From: UBA1563 sp037440065
GTDB taxonomy: Bacteria > Bacteroidota > Ignavibacteria > Ignavibacteriales > Ignavibacteriaceae
Direction of reading: 5' to 3'
NCBI GenBank assembly: GCA_037440065.1
Contig: JBBIUV010000019.1
Span: 153,888-217,887 of the forward strand
Length of the DNA stretch: 64,000 nucleotides
Shown here in pieces: positions 1 through 9,543 of this stretch. Made by a program: the position numbers and the translations under genes. Numbering within the stretch: position 1 is the first letter of the stretch; every line of letters begins with the position of its first letter. The notes below the pieces were generated by a model. The model worked only from the letters and a program-made list of their open reading frames with translations. It ran no database searches and was not told where the DNA came from.

Positions 1-1039
1 TCAGTTCAACACGGATCGGAAATCTTCCCTGCATTTCGGGAATAAGATCTGACGGTTTTGAAACATGGAACGCGCCCGATGCGATAAACAAAATATGGTC
101 GGTGCGAACTTGTCCATATTTTGTATTTACCGTAGAACCTTCCACAATTGGAAGCAGATCACGCTGAACACCTTCGCGGGATACATCAGGTCCACCGCTT
201 CCACGACCGCCACCTCCCGCAATTTTATCTATCTCATCAATAAAAATAATTCCCGAATTTTCAACCCGCTCGATAGCTTCTTTTTGAACGGTGTCAATAT
301 CAATTAATTTTTGCGCTTCTTCCGCAGAAAAAATTTCTTTCGCTTCGGCAATAGTAGTTTTTCTTTTCTTCTTTTTCTTCGGCAGCATCGTGGACATGAT
401 CTCTTGAATATTAATTCCCAGATCATCTCCGCCGATCGGTCCCAGCACCTGCATACCAACAGCAGAAGTTGTACTATCAAACTCTATCAACCGGTTATCG
501 ATTTCGCCTTTGTGTAGTTTGGCTCGCATCCACTCGCGTGTTTTTTGATTAGTAAGCGGATCTTCTTCAGTCACGGCAGCGTCATCTTTATTTTCATCAC
601 CGTTTTCAACCGGCTTTTTTACCGGCGGAATAAGAAGATCAAGAATTCTTTCGTATGCGAGTTCTTCCGCTTTTGTTTTTACTTCCTCAGTTTTTTCTGC
701 TTTGATCATGTTAACGGCAACATCGGCTAAGTCGCGGATCATTGATTCAACATCGCGTCCGACGTATCCGACTTCCGTGTATTTTGTCGCTTCAACTTTG
801 ATAAACGGCGCATCTGAAAGTTTTGCCAGTCTGCGCGCAATTTCTGTTTTTCCAACTCCGGTTGGTCCGATCAAAATAATATTGTTCGGCATTATTTCTT
901 CTCTTAAAACTCCAACTACCTGTTGACGTCTCCAGCGGTTTCGCAGAGCAATTGCAACGGCGCGTTTAGCTTCGTTTTGTCCGATAATAAATTTATTAAG
1001 TTCGTTTACAATTTGTGTGGGCGTTAATTCGTTTCTCAA
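1..1039 (-). CDS. hslU: ATP-dependent protease ATPase subunit HslU (3' end outside window)
   Basis: AAA+ unfoldase of the HslUV (ClpYQ) protease, which feeds unfolded substrates to HslV in the cytoplasm. Conceptual translation from a TTG codon at 1039-1037 begins LRNELTPTQIVNELNKFIIG. It continues through a Walker A GPTGVGKTE, the HslU-type VGYVGRDVESMIRDL segment, an acidic/basic insertion (I domain) and Walker B GIIFIDEIDK followed by a Gly-rich loop. The reading frame is open to position 1, so only the C-terminal part is missing. The start is supported by an AGGA 11 nt upstream (1051-1054). It lies 23 nt behind hslV, so the two are co-transcribed. Homology is very clear; the non-ATG start is the main uncertainty. 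Confidence 0.93.
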   Translation of the reverse strand, partial: MRNELTPTQIVNELNKFIIGQNEAKRAVAIALRNRWRRQQVVGVLREEIMPNNIILIGPTGVGKTEIARRLAKLSDAPFIKVEATKYTEVGYVGRDVESMIRDLADVAVNMIKAEKTEEVKTKAEELAYERILDLLIPPVKKPVENGDENKDDAAVTEEDPLTNQKTREWMRAKLHKGEIDNRLIEFDSTTSAVGMQVLGPIGGDDLGINIQEIMSTMLPKKKKKRKTTIAEAKEIFSAEEAQKLIDIDTVQKEAIERVENSGIIFIDEIDKIAGGGGRGSGGPDVSREGVQRDLLPIVEGSTVNTKYGQVRTDHILFIASGAFHVSKPSDLIPEMQGRFPIRVEL

Positions 1040-1062
1040 TTTTATTTAATTCCTATTTCGAT

Positions 1063-1605
1063 TTATTTTTCAAGAGTTTCAACGTGAATTTTATCGTTTG
1101 TGTAAATGCAAATCTCAGAAGCTGTTTGCAGCGCTTGCTGAACAATTTCGCTTGCAGAAAGTTTGCTGTACTTTTTTAACATTTTTGCTGCGGCTAGTGC
1201 GTACATTCCACCTGAACCGATTGCTACGATTTTATCATCCGGCTCAATTACATCGCCATTACCCGAAATAACGAACGCATTATCTTTTGAAATTACCGCA
1301 AGCATTGCTTCCAATTTTCTGAGGTATTTGTCGGTTCGCCATTCCTTTGCAAGTTCTACTGCTGCGCGGTTTACGTTTCCGCGGAACTGTTCAAGTTTAT
1401 CTTCAAAGCGTTCCATTAGGGTAAATGAATCGGCAGAAGCGCCGGCAAATCCGCAAAGGACTTTTCCATTAGCAATTTTTCTAACTTTCATCGCGTTATG
1501 TTTCATCACGGTGTTGCCGAGTGTTACTTGTCCGTCGCCACCTAGAGCCGCCTCACCATTATGAATAACTCCGATAATGGTTGTTGATCTAATATCTATT
1601 GGCAT
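1063..1605 (-). CDS. hslV: ATP-dependent protease peptidase subunit HslV
   Basis: Threonine protease of the HslUV complex, 180 residues, the normal size. After a seven-residue propeptide the TTIIGV motif gives the catalytic N-terminal Thr (residue 8). The characteristic GDGQVTLGNTVMKHNAMKVRKI and CGFAGASADSFTLMERFEDKL segments follow. An AGAGGA ribosome binding site precedes the ATG. It is the first gene of hslV-hslU. The family is active only after autoprocessing to expose Thr, and the propeptide seen here is consistent with that. Confidence 0.97.
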   Translation of the reverse strand: MPIDIRSTTIIGVIHNGEAALGGDGQVTLGNTVMKHNAMKVRKIANGKVLCGFAGASADSFTLMERFEDKLEQFRGNVNRAAVELAKEWRTDKYLRKLEAMLAVISKDNAFVISGNGDVIEPDDKIVAIGSGGMYALAAAKMLKKYSKLSASEIVQQALQTASEICIYTNDKIHVETLEK

Positions 1606-1668
1606 TTTAATCCTCTAAAATCTTTTAACAAAATTAACTTATTTTTAAGTGAATATGAAGACCGTTGA

Positions 1669-2322
1669 TCATTTCCAAACGAATCTTTCTATAAGAAACC
1701 GAAATAACGGTTTTACGGGAAAAATTTTTGAAACATTTTTTTGATATGCGACGTACTCATCGCCGAAACGTTCGACTAATTTTTTCTCTTCGTAAAAGGA
1801 ACCGATCGAAAAATAGAGAAGTGAGCAAAGAACAAAAACAAAATAGAAAAGATTCATCGTCGGGCGAAAGAAAAGAAAAAGTATTGAGAATAAATAAATC
1901 GGATGACGGCTGAATTTGTAAGGACCATCAATTCGCAGCACCGACGTTTCATCCAGTTCTTCATCTTTGTACACACCGACTTTCCAGCGTTGTATTTGAC
2001 TGATATCGAGAAATTCTTTTCCGTCAACAAGCTTGAGAGTCCAAAGCAAAGCAAGCAGACTAGCGAATTGTGGAAGAAGAATTATAATGTCGAACGGAGA
2101 TGAAAGATCGTAAAGAATCACATCAGGTTTTGGTGACAACTCCCAAAACAGCAAAAAGGTAAAAAGGGAAACGAAGTTGTAAGCCAATCTGTAAAAAGGA
2201 AGAAATTTTGGAAAGCGTTCTCTTGCGAATTTTTTAATTTTGTTGGAAGCGGTTAACGAATGCAGCCCTCCGAAAAGTAAAAAAAGAAAAATGATAAGAA
2301 GAATATTTCCCAAAAGGATCAT
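1669..2322 (-). CDS. Membrane methyltransferase-like protein (NnrU/isoprenylcysteine methyltransferase superfamily)
   Basis: A 217-residue protein with about five hydrophobic helices. Its C-terminal signature is that of the ICMT/phospholipid methyltransferase superfamily: GPYKFSRHPIYL around residues 130-142, then EEKKLVERFGDEYVAYQ and a final proline-containing segment. In these families the RHP and E-E elements bind S-adenosylmethionine at the membrane face. The substrate cannot be told from sequence. The ATG overlaps the rpoN stop by 4 nt, so it is translationally coupled to rpoN. Confidence 0.7.
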   Translation of the reverse strand: MILLGNILLIIFLFLLFGGLHSLTASNKIKKFARERFPKFLPFYRLAYNFVSLFTFLLFWELSPKPDVILYDLSSPFDIIILLPQFASLLALLWTLKLVDGKEFLDISQIQRWKVGVYKDEELDETSVLRIDGPYKFSRHPIYLFSILFLFFRPTMNLFYFVFVLCSLLYFSIGSFYEEKKLVERFGDEYVAYQKNVSKIFPVKPLFRFLIERFVWK

Positions 2323-3767
2323 AAAGTCTTACGCAAACGGGCAACCGGCAGCCGCAATTGTTCGCGGTATTTTGCCACCGTGCGGCGCGCAATGTGGATT
2401 CCTTCTTCATTCAATATTTCTGCAATTTTATCGTCGCTTAGCGGTGATTGTTTATCTTCTTTTATAATAATTTCTTTTATACGTTCTTTGATATGTTTGT
2501 TTGAAACCTCTTCGCCTGAATCAGTCGCCAAGCCTTCGCTGAAAAAATATTTCAGTTCGTGCACGCCCTGCATGCTTTGCACAAATTTTCCATTTACCAC
2601 CCGGCTGATGGTGGAAATGTCCATCATAATTTCTTCAGCAATATCTTTGTAGATCATCGGGCGGAGAAATTTTGGACCTTTCTCAAAAAACGCAACTTGT
2701 TTTTCAAGTATCGCACGCATCACTTTTAATAAAGTTTCGCGGCGTTGTTCAATGCAGGCGATAAACCATTTAGCCGATTCAAATTTCTCGCGTAAAAATT
2801 TATATGTATTTTTTTCGCGTTCGGAAATTTTCTTCTTTCCTTTGTTTGCATTTAACATTTCGATGTATGCGGCATTTACGGTAACAGACGGCATTGCACG
2901 GTCATTAAGTGTGATGATAAAATTATCATCAACTTTTTCAAGGAGAAAATCGGGAGTGATCTGGTTCAGTTCGGCAATTTCAAAATTTCCTTCGCCTGGT
3001 TTTGGATTTAACTTCTGAATCAAATCAAGTACAGCGCGAAGTGTCTCGGAAGTAAGCGACATCTTCTGCATCGTTGCATCAAATCTTTTTTGAACAAAAT
3101 CTTCAAAATGATTTTTCAACATTTCTTCGGCTAAATAAGAATAATAAGGATCAAAAGTGCCGTGCTGAAGTTGAATGATCAAGCATTCCTGCAGATTTCG
3201 GGAAGCAATCCCTATTGGATCAAGCACTTGAATTTCTTTTAGAACATTTTCAGCATCTTGTAACGTAACGCTTGTGTGGTCAAACATTTCCAAATTCTTA
3301 ACAATAGTTTCAAGGTCTTGTTTTAAGTAACCATCTTGGTCAAGATTGCCGATAATTTCTTCACCAAGTAACACAAGCGGTTCGTCAAGTTGAAGCAAGT
3401 ACAGTTGGTTTAGCAAATGTTCTTGAAGAGATTCCCTCTGCGGCGCCGTTGGATGAAAAGTTTCCTGATCATTTTGTGTGTTATTGTACGATGGATCATC
3501 AAAATAATCTTCGTCATTCATGTAATCTTCTAAACCAAACTCATCTTCCTCGCTGTAATCAGAATCCTCCGGTTCACCTACGGTTTCGTCGGGTTCTTTT
3601 TCTTCTAATTTTAATTCAAGGTCTTCTTCAAGGATCGGATTCAACTCGAGCTCGGTTTTAATCCGTTGCTCAAGAGCCATCGTGTTTAATTGCAGCAGTT
3701 TTTGATATTGAATTTGCTGCGGAGAAAGTTTTTGCTGTTGTGATAAACGTTGCGAAAGTGAAAGCAT
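2319..3767 (-). CDS. rpoN: RNA polymerase sigma-54 factor RpoN
   Basis: Alternative sigma factor that directs RNA polymerase to -24/-12 promoters, dependent on AAA+ enhancer-binding activators. The 482-residue protein has the Gln/Leu-rich activator-interaction region I at the N terminus (LSQRLSQQQKLSPQQIQYQK), an acidic region II of about 70 residues, the core-binding domain, and near the end the RpoN box (ARRTVAKYRE) for -24 recognition. Length and order match the family. It starts 3 nt downstream of the DUF3109 gene's stop and overlaps the following membrane protein, suggesting a three-gene transcript. Confidence 0.97.
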   Translation of the reverse strand: MLSLSQRLSQQQKLSPQQIQYQKLLQLNTMALEQRIKTELELNPILEEDLELKLEEKEPDETVGEPEDSDYSEEDEFGLEDYMNDEDYFDDPSYNNTQNDQETFHPTAPQRESLQEHLLNQLYLLQLDEPLVLLGEEIIGNLDQDGYLKQDLETIVKNLEMFDHTSVTLQDAENVLKEIQVLDPIGIASRNLQECLIIQLQHGTFDPYYSYLAEEMLKNHFEDFVQKRFDATMQKMSLTSETLRAVLDLIQKLNPKPGEGNFEIAELNQITPDFLLEKVDDNFIITLNDRAMPSVTVNAAYIEMLNANKGKKKISEREKNTYKFLREKFESAKWFIACIEQRRETLLKVMRAILEKQVAFFEKGPKFLRPMIYKDIAEEIMMDISTISRVVNGKFVQSMQGVHELKYFFSEGLATDSGEEVSNKHIKERIKEIIIKEDKQSPLSDDKIAEILNEEGIHIARRTVAKYREQLRLPVARLRKTL

Positions 3768-3769
3768 AG

Positions 3770-4339
3770 TTATTTACCGGTTATTTCTTTTGCTTTTTTG
3801 TACCATTTTGTGCCGTATTTTCGTTCTAAACTATTTTGGCAAAATTGAAAAGCCGTGATGTTTTCTTCTACACCTTTTTCGAGTGCAGGAGTACAGTCTG
3901 AAAATTTTTCAAACCGAAGCACTTCTCCGCCAAAATTTGAAACACGGATCGGAAAAAGATGACACGAAATAGGTTTTTGAAACACAATTTTCTTTTCAAA
4001 AAAAAGTTTTTCTAGCGAACACTTGGCAATTTGGTTTTCAAAATAAACGAAAACACACGCTTTGTTGTTCACGCTGCGGGTTAAAAGTTCGCCATCTTTT
4101 TCCTCATAAAAACCTAATTCGTCAATTTCTTCCCAATGTTTCTCCGGAATGATATTTTTAACCAGCGGAAGGGCTTTTTCCATTTCGATTATCTCATCTT
4201 CGTTAAGCGGAGCGCCGTATTCACTTTCAAGCGTACAGCACGCTCCCTTGCATCTGCTAAGGTCGCAGGAAAAGTGAGTTTCCACTACCTCGGTTCGTAG
4301 TAAAACGTCGTTTATGGAGATAAAATTGCTATTAAACAT
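3770..4339 (-). CDS. DUF3109 family cysteine-cluster protein
   Basis: A 189-residue protein of the DUF3109 (YkgJ-like) group. Visible features are the N-terminal CDLSRCKGACCTLESEYGAP with closely spaced cysteines, a middle CVFVYFENQIAKCSLE segment and CHLFPIRVS further on, a Cys pattern thought to bind zinc or an iron-sulfur cluster. The biochemical role of the family is unknown. It is the first gene of the rpoN transcript. Confidence 0.8.
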   Translation of the reverse strand: MFNSNFISINDVLLRTEVVETHFSCDLSRCKGACCTLESEYGAPLNEDEIIEMEKALPLVKNIIPEKHWEEIDELGFYEEKDGELLTRSVNNKACVFVYFENQIAKCSLEKLFFEKKIVFQKPISCHLFPIRVSNFGGEVLRFEKFSDCTPALEKGVEENITAFQFCQNSLERKYGTKWYKKAKEITGK

Positions 4340-4492
4340 TGGAATAATTTTTGTGCAAAGATAAGAATTTCTGAAGGAATTGTAAATCTTTTTTGAAAAA
4401 CAAATAAACCCCGACTGTTAAATTTCCCAAAACCACTTCCATTCTAAAAAAAATTAAGTAAATTTATTTAGATAAATTTTGGAACTTACGCG

Positions 4493-5269
4493 ATGAACTT
4501 GACCGGAAAAAATGTTGTGCTCACTGGAGCATCAAGTGGAATTGGTAAAGCCCTTGCGCTTCGATTTGCAAAAGAAGGATGCAGCCTGGTGTTGCTCGCA
4601 AGAAGGATCGAAGAACTTGAATCGGTTGCCCGTGAAGTTTCAAAATATCATGCGATGGTTAAAATTTACAAGTGTGATGTTTCCGATAAGGATGAAGTTG
4701 AAAAAATTTTTATTCAGATTAAAAAGTTTTTTAACTCAATCGATATTCTGGTGCTTAACGCCGGAGTTAGTTTTAGAACCGATGTGCGAAAAAATGAATC
4801 CGCCAAAGCAGAACAAACATTTGCTGTAAACGTGTTGGGAATGATTTATTGTGCCAACCAGGTGATCCCCGATTTTATTCAAGCAAAAAGAGGAATGATC
4901 GTTGGTGTTTCATCGCTTGCAGAAAGCCGCGGGTTCCCGCGAAGCGGATTTTATTGCGCGAGCAAAGCGGCAGCTTCTACCTATCTTGAAAGTTTAAGAA
5001 CCGAATTAAGAAAATATAATGTTAAAGTTTTAACTGTAAAACCGGGTTTTGTTAAAACCCCCATGACGGATAAAAACGAATTTGACATGCCGTTTATCAT
5101 TCCCGTTGAAAAAGCCGTTAAGATTATTATCGAAGGTATTAAGAAAGAGAAAAAGATAATTCAGTTTACTTTTGGAGCAGTGTTTGGGATTAAATTTATT
5201 AAGCTTATGCCGAACTGGTTATTCGATCGCCTTTCTCAAAGACAACTCAAAAAGCCATTGAAAAAATGA
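4493..5269 (+). CDS. Short-chain dehydrogenase/reductase (SDR)
   Basis: NAD(P)-dependent oxidoreductase of the classical SDR family, 258 residues. It shows the cofactor motif TGASSGIG (residues 11-18), the NAG structural motif at 89-91, catalytic Ser near 141 and the YxxxK pair Y154/K158 in FYCASKAA. PGFVKTPMTD follows, as usual in this family. Substrate cannot be assigned. Its stop overlaps the ATG of the large lamin-tail protein by 4 nt, so the two are coupled although functionally unrelated on their face. Confidence 0.9.
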   Translation: MNLTGKNVVLTGASSGIGKALALRFAKEGCSLVLLARRIEELESVAREVSKYHAMVKIYKCDVSDKDEVEKIFIQIKKFFNSIDILVLNAGVSFRTDVRKNESAKAEQTFAVNVLGMIYCANQVIPDFIQAKRGMIVGVSSLAESRGFPRSGFYCASKAAASTYLESLRTELRKYNVKVLTVKPGFVKTPMTDKNEFDMPFIIPVEKAVKIIIEGIKKEKKIIQFTFGAVFGIKFIKLMPNWLFDRLSQRQLKKPLKK

Positions 5270-8200
5270 ACAAGATTTTCGCCTTTGTATGCTTCTCCCT
5301 TTTATTCATTATGTTTGGTGAATTGGGAAAAGCACAAAGCGATTCGCTCATAACTTTTTCAGAAATAATGTTCAACCCGGTTTCCGGTAACAACGAATTT
5401 ATTGAACTTTATAACACCAGCGAAACCGACTCAATTGATCTCGCCAATTTCAAAATAAAGTATTACACTTCTAATCCTGATGGATTAATTTCCACCGGCG
5501 CCGGAACGAAAATTCCGCCCAAAGGTCTCGCAGTAATTTTTGAAGGAGATTATGATCTTGCCGCTGGTATTTACAGCAGTCTTATTCCAGCCTCTGCGCT
5601 TGTTTTAAAAATTGCAGATAATTCTTTCGGCACTTCCGGTATGGCAAACACAACTGATCGCGAGTTACGTTTGATTTCATCAGCCGGAGACACACTTGAG
5701 ACTTATCTCTACTCATCAAGTAACGGAGCAGGAATTTCTGATGAGAAGAAAGTTTTAACGAAAGATAATTCCTCATCAAACTGGGCAAATTCGCTGCAAG
5801 CAAACGGAACACCAGGAAAGAAAAATTCTGTATCTCCTCTGTCAATTGATCTAGCCGTCTCTTCGCTTACAGTTTCGCCAACTTTTCCATTCGTTGAGAA
5901 CGTCATAGATATAAGAGCCGTGGTAAAAAATCTTGGAGTTTCTTCAGTTCAAAATTTTACCACGGAAATGTTTTTAGATACAAATAAAAACGCAATTGGT
6001 GAACCATTTGAAAAATTTTATGAACAAGTGTTTTCACTTAATTCGAAAGATTCAGTTACCGTTTCCACACAGCTCCAAAATTTGTTGGTAGGTAATTACC
6101 AGATAATTGTTTTTGTAAAATTAGAACCAGATGAAAATCAAATCAACAATATTAGAACTGTAACTTTTACGGTTTATCCCAAACCAAACTCTTTTAACGA
6201 TTTGGTTATCAATGAAATTATGTACGCTCCTGTCACCGGAGAACCCGAATGGGTTGAACTTTTCAATCGTTCCGACAAATCGATTAATCTGAAGAAGTGG
6301 AAAATTTCGGATAACACCACTCCGGTTGTAATTAGCAACAACGATGTAATTGTTTCGGCAAAATCGTACTTTGTTTTAAGCAAGGACTCAACTATTTTTA
6401 GTCACTATGTGATTTCCTCTCCCATTATTACATTGAGCTTACCGGCATTAAACAACAGCGATGATGCTATTGTATTGAAAGATTCGTTAAACTTGACAAT
6501 CGATAGTGTTTATTATTTTTCGTCATGGGGTGGCAGTAATGGAAGATCACTAGAAAGAATTGAGGTGAATGAATCTACAACAAACCAATCAAATTGGAAA
6601 ACTTCAATCGGAATTATTAAAGCAACTCCTGGGAAAATTAACTCGGTTACACAAAAAGATTTTGACGGAATAGTTACAGATATTTTGTTTACTCCGCTAA
6701 ATCCGGTTTCCGGAGATAATATTTCTTTTTCTGCCAAAGTAAAAAATATTGGGAAGAAAAGCCTCTCGTTTTATCTTGAACTTTATCCCGACGAAAATCT
6801 CGATTCAATTCCAGACGCTGTAGCAGCAACATCCGAATCATTTCCAATCACTCCTCTTGACTCACTCGAAATTCCTTTCAATCATATCTATGAGAATTTT
6901 ACAGGAACAAAAGGTTTTTTTGTAAAGGGAATTTTTACACAGGATGACGACACAACTAACAATTCATTTTACAAAACGCTTTCTGCCGGTTTTCCTGCCG
7001 GAAGTATTTTAATTAACGAAGTTATGTTCACCCCCATAAATAACGAGCCGGAGTGGATTGAAGTTTTAAATGTATCAAATGATACGATCAATTTGAAAGA
7101 TTGGACGATCAACGACGTTTATACAACTCCGGCTTACGGAAAAATTTCAGGAGATTTTTTTCTGCTGCCACAATCGTATGGGGTGTTAACAAAAGATTCT
7201 TCTATTATAAATTATCATCGGTCAATCCCATCAAAAATCGTAGAAGTAAATTTGCCTGTGCTGAACAATGATGTGGACGGAGTAGTTTTAAAAGATAACC
7301 GTGCGGTTGTTATGGATTCGGTTCTTTACAACAGCAGTTGGGGAGGAACCAGCGGATTTTCACTCGAACGAAAATTGTTATCTATTCCGGCAAACCAACC
7401 CGACAATTGGGGAAGCTCTTTGGATATTGAACAAAGTACGCCTGGACGAATCAACAGTCAAACACCTAAAAATTACGATTTAACCATTTCTAGTCTCGCA
7501 ACGGATCAACCTTCTTTTGGTGAAAACGAGAACTTTCCAATTTATGCGGTTGTAAAAAATATCGGCACCAAAGCAATTGATAATTTTTCACTTAAATTTT
7601 TTATTGATACCGATTCCAATTCCATTGCCGAACATTTGTTTGACGAGCGAACAATCAACATGCAATTACAAAGCGGAGATTCAATTAAAGTTTTTGCAGC
7701 CTCAACCGTTTCCATTTCAAAACGAACGTTGTTTGCCGCTAAAGTTGTTTTTGCTGCTGATGAAGATACACTGAACAATTTTGCTGAAAAATATTTTCAA
7801 CCGGGATACCAGCAACAAGCTATCATCATAAATGAAGTAATGTACAATCCGAGTGATAACGCACCTGAATGGATTGAACTTTTGGCGAAGGATTCGGTCA
7901 ATTTAAAAAATTGGTCGGTCTCCGATTCTCTTTCAACCCCTACAAAAGTAAAGATCACATATAATGATTTTTATCTTTCACCTAACGAGTATGTTGTGAT
8001 CGCAAAAGATTCAATCTCGTTCTTTAATGCTTATCATCCTTCTGCGAATGTGAAATTTCTTCCGGTTGATCTTCCTTCACTTAGCAACACCGAAGATGGA
8101 ATTCACGTTTATGATTTCCGCGATGCAATAATCGATCGAATGCATTACAAATCTTCATGGACCGGAAAAAAAGGATTTTCGATTGAACACATAAACGGCA

Positions 8201-9120
8201 GTTCAGATAGCTTAAGTTGGATAACTTCGTTGACCCCAAATGGAAATTCTGTTGGTACAGAAAATCTTCTTCCAAATCAAAATGTTGCTCACAATTCAAT
8301 TGTCATAAACGAGATTATGTTCGATCCAGATGCAGATAACAGTGAATTTATCGAATTTCAGAATATATCTAATGATTCAATAAACGTCGGTGGTTGGCGT
8401 ATCGAAGATGAAAAAGGAAACTATTATAAACTTTCAGAAACGGGATTTATAATTTCTCCGAACGAGTATTTTATTCTCGCTGCTGATTCAATGATCTTTA
8501 CACAGTATCCCGAGCTGCTTTCGTTTCAAAATATCTCAATTACGAATGAATCCTCGCTTGGATTTACAAATACGGGCGAATTGATTCAGCTTAAAAATAT
8601 TTTCAGCAGGAACATCGACTCAATTTATTATTTAGATAATTGGCATAACAAAAATATTGTAAATACAAACAACAGATCAATTGAAAAAATAAATCCAATG
8701 ATTGACGGCAACTTGAGTAGCAATTGGAGCACTTCGGTCGCCCTTAGCGGCGCTACTCCAGGCAAACAAAACAGCATCTTTACATCAAATGCAAACGCAA
8801 TCTCAAACATTTCGGTTTCGCCGAATCCTTTTTCTCCCGACAATGACGGTTTTGAAGATTTTACGATTATCAATTACAATTTATCACAAGCAATTTCACA
8901 GACACGAATTAAAATATTTGATTCAAAAGGAAGATTAGTGCGAACTCTTTTAAACAATCAAGCCAGCGGCCAAACCGGTTCAGTGGTATTTAACGGATTG
9001 GATGACGACGGCAACCCTCTTAGAATCGGCATTTATATTATTTATCTTGAGGCAATGAATGACGCTTCTTCCGTGGTTGATAAACTAAAAACGGTAGTTG
9101 TGGTTGCGAGAAAGTTGTAA
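5266..9120 (+). CDS. Secreted modular protein with five lamin-tail and three CARDB domains
   Basis: A 1284-residue exported protein. A signal peptide (residues 1-24, ending GKAQS) is followed by lamin-tail domains starting near residues 27, 312, 580, 851 and 1011. Each begins with an (I/V)NE(I/V)M(Y/F)xP motif and an EWIEL-type strand. CARDB/Ig-like domains lie between them near 195-300, 465-570 and 735-845 (typical AVVKNxG core). The C terminus, from NPFSPDNDG near 1184, is a FlgD-like or sorting-type Ig domain ending in a hydrophobic strand, often seen in proteins sorted to the cell surface in this lineage. Probably an adhesive or structural surface protein; no catalytic residues were recognised. 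Confidence 0.85.
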   Translation: MNKIFAFVCFSLLFIMFGELGKAQSDSLITFSEIMFNPVSGNNEFIELYNTSETDSIDLANFKIKYYTSNPDGLISTGAGTKIPPKGLAVIFEGDYDLAAGIYSSLIPASALVLKIADNSFGTSGMANTTDRELRLISSAGDTLETYLYSSSNGAGISDEKKVLTKDNSSSNWANSLQANGTPGKKNSVSPLSIDLAVSSLTVSPTFPFVENVIDIRAVVKNLGVSSVQNFTTEMFLDTNKNAIGEPFEKFYEQVFSLNSKDSVTVSTQLQNLLVGNYQIIVFVKLEPDENQINNIRTVTFTVYPKPNSFNDLVINEIMYAPVTGEPEWVELFNRSDKSINLKKWKISDNTTPVVISNNDVIVSAKSYFVLSKDSTIFSHYVISSPIITLSLPALNNSDDAIVLKDSLNLTIDSVYYFSSWGGSNGRSLERIEVNESTTNQSNWKTSIGIIKATPGKINSVTQKDFDGIVTDILFTPLNPVSGDNISFSAKVKNIGKKSLSFYLELYPDENLDSIPDAVAATSESFPITPLDSLEIPFNHIYENFTGTKGFFVKGIFTQDDDTTNNSFYKTLSAGFPAGSILINEVMFTPINNEPEWIEVLNVSNDTINLKDWTINDVYTTPAYGKISGDFFLLPQSYGVLTKDSSIINYHRSIPSKIVEVNLPVLNNDVDGVVLKDNRAVVMDSVLYNSSWGGTSGFSLERKLLSIPANQPDNWGSSLDIEQSTPGRINSQTPKNYDLTISSLATDQPSFGENENFPIYAVVKNIGTKAIDNFSLKFFIDTDSNSIAEHLFDERTINMQLQSGDSIKVFAASTVSISKRTLFAAKVVFAADEDTLNNFAEKYFQPGYQQQAIIINEVMYNPSDNAPEWIELLAKDSVNLKNWSVSDSLSTPTKVKITYNDFYLSPNEYVVIAKDSISFFNAYHPSANVKFLPVDLPSLSNTEDGIHVYDFRDAIIDRMHYKSSWTGKKGFSIEHINGSSDSLSWITSLTPNGNSVGTENLLPNQNVAHNSIVINEIMFDPDADNSEFIEFQNISNDSINVGGWRIEDEKGNYYKLSETGFIISPNEYFILAADSMIFTQYPELLSFQNISITNESSLGFTNTGELIQLKNIFSRNIDSIYYLDNWHNKNIVNTNNRSIEKINPMIDGNLSSNWSTSVALSGATPGKQNSIFTSNANAISNISVSPNPFSPDNDGFEDFTIINYNLSQAISQTRIKIFDSKGRLVRTLLNNQASGQTGSVVFNGLDDDGNPLRIGIYIIYLEAMNDASSVVDKLKTVVVVARKL

Positions 9121-9146
9121 AAATTTTTTATAAGAACAAAAGAAGC

Positions 9147-9524
9147 ATGATAGAGATAAAATATTTTACGCCGAAGGAAGCCATTAATACACTTCCGCTT
9201 GTAAGAAAAATTGTAAAAGATATTCTGCGCGAAGGAAAAGAAATTCAATTTTTAATCGACGAAGTTGGGGGAAATGTTCAACTGAATCCGGAAATATCCG
9301 AACGTATGAAAACAATGCAAGATTATCTGAAAGAATTACAAGAGGTTGGGTGTTATTATAAGGATTGGGATTTCTCTCTCGGGCTTGTTGATTTCCCTTC
9401 CGTAATTGACGGAGAAGAAGTTTTTCTTTGCTGGCGCAGCGATGAAGAAACGATTACGTATTACCATCATCCGACGAGCGGATACGCCGGGAGAAAAGTT
9501 ATTCCAAACGATTATTTTATTTAA
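9147..9524 (+). CDS. DUF2203 domain protein
   Basis: A 125-residue cytoplasmic protein. The N-terminal FTPKEAINTLPLVRKIVKDI helix and the C-terminal core with CYYKDWDFSLGLVDFP and CWRSDEETITYYH match DUF2203, a family of unknown function. It sits 26 nt downstream of the lamin-tail protein and 19 nt before a HAD phosphatase gene, in a likely co-directional transcript. Confidence 0.8.
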   Translation: MIEIKYFTPKEAINTLPLVRKIVKDILREGKEIQFLIDEVGGNVQLNPEISERMKTMQDYLKELQEVGCYYKDWDFSLGLVDFPSVIDGEEVFLCWRSDEETITYYHHPTSGYAGRKVIPNDYFI

Positions 9525-9543
9525 AGCAAAAACAACTTAACCA

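Noticed and set aside
1163..1564. A 133-codon open frame opposite hslV and many similar long antisense frames (for example opposite rpoN, muA, muB, bamA)
   Set aside because: All lie fully within strong genes on the other strand, lack ribosome binding sites and have no family features.
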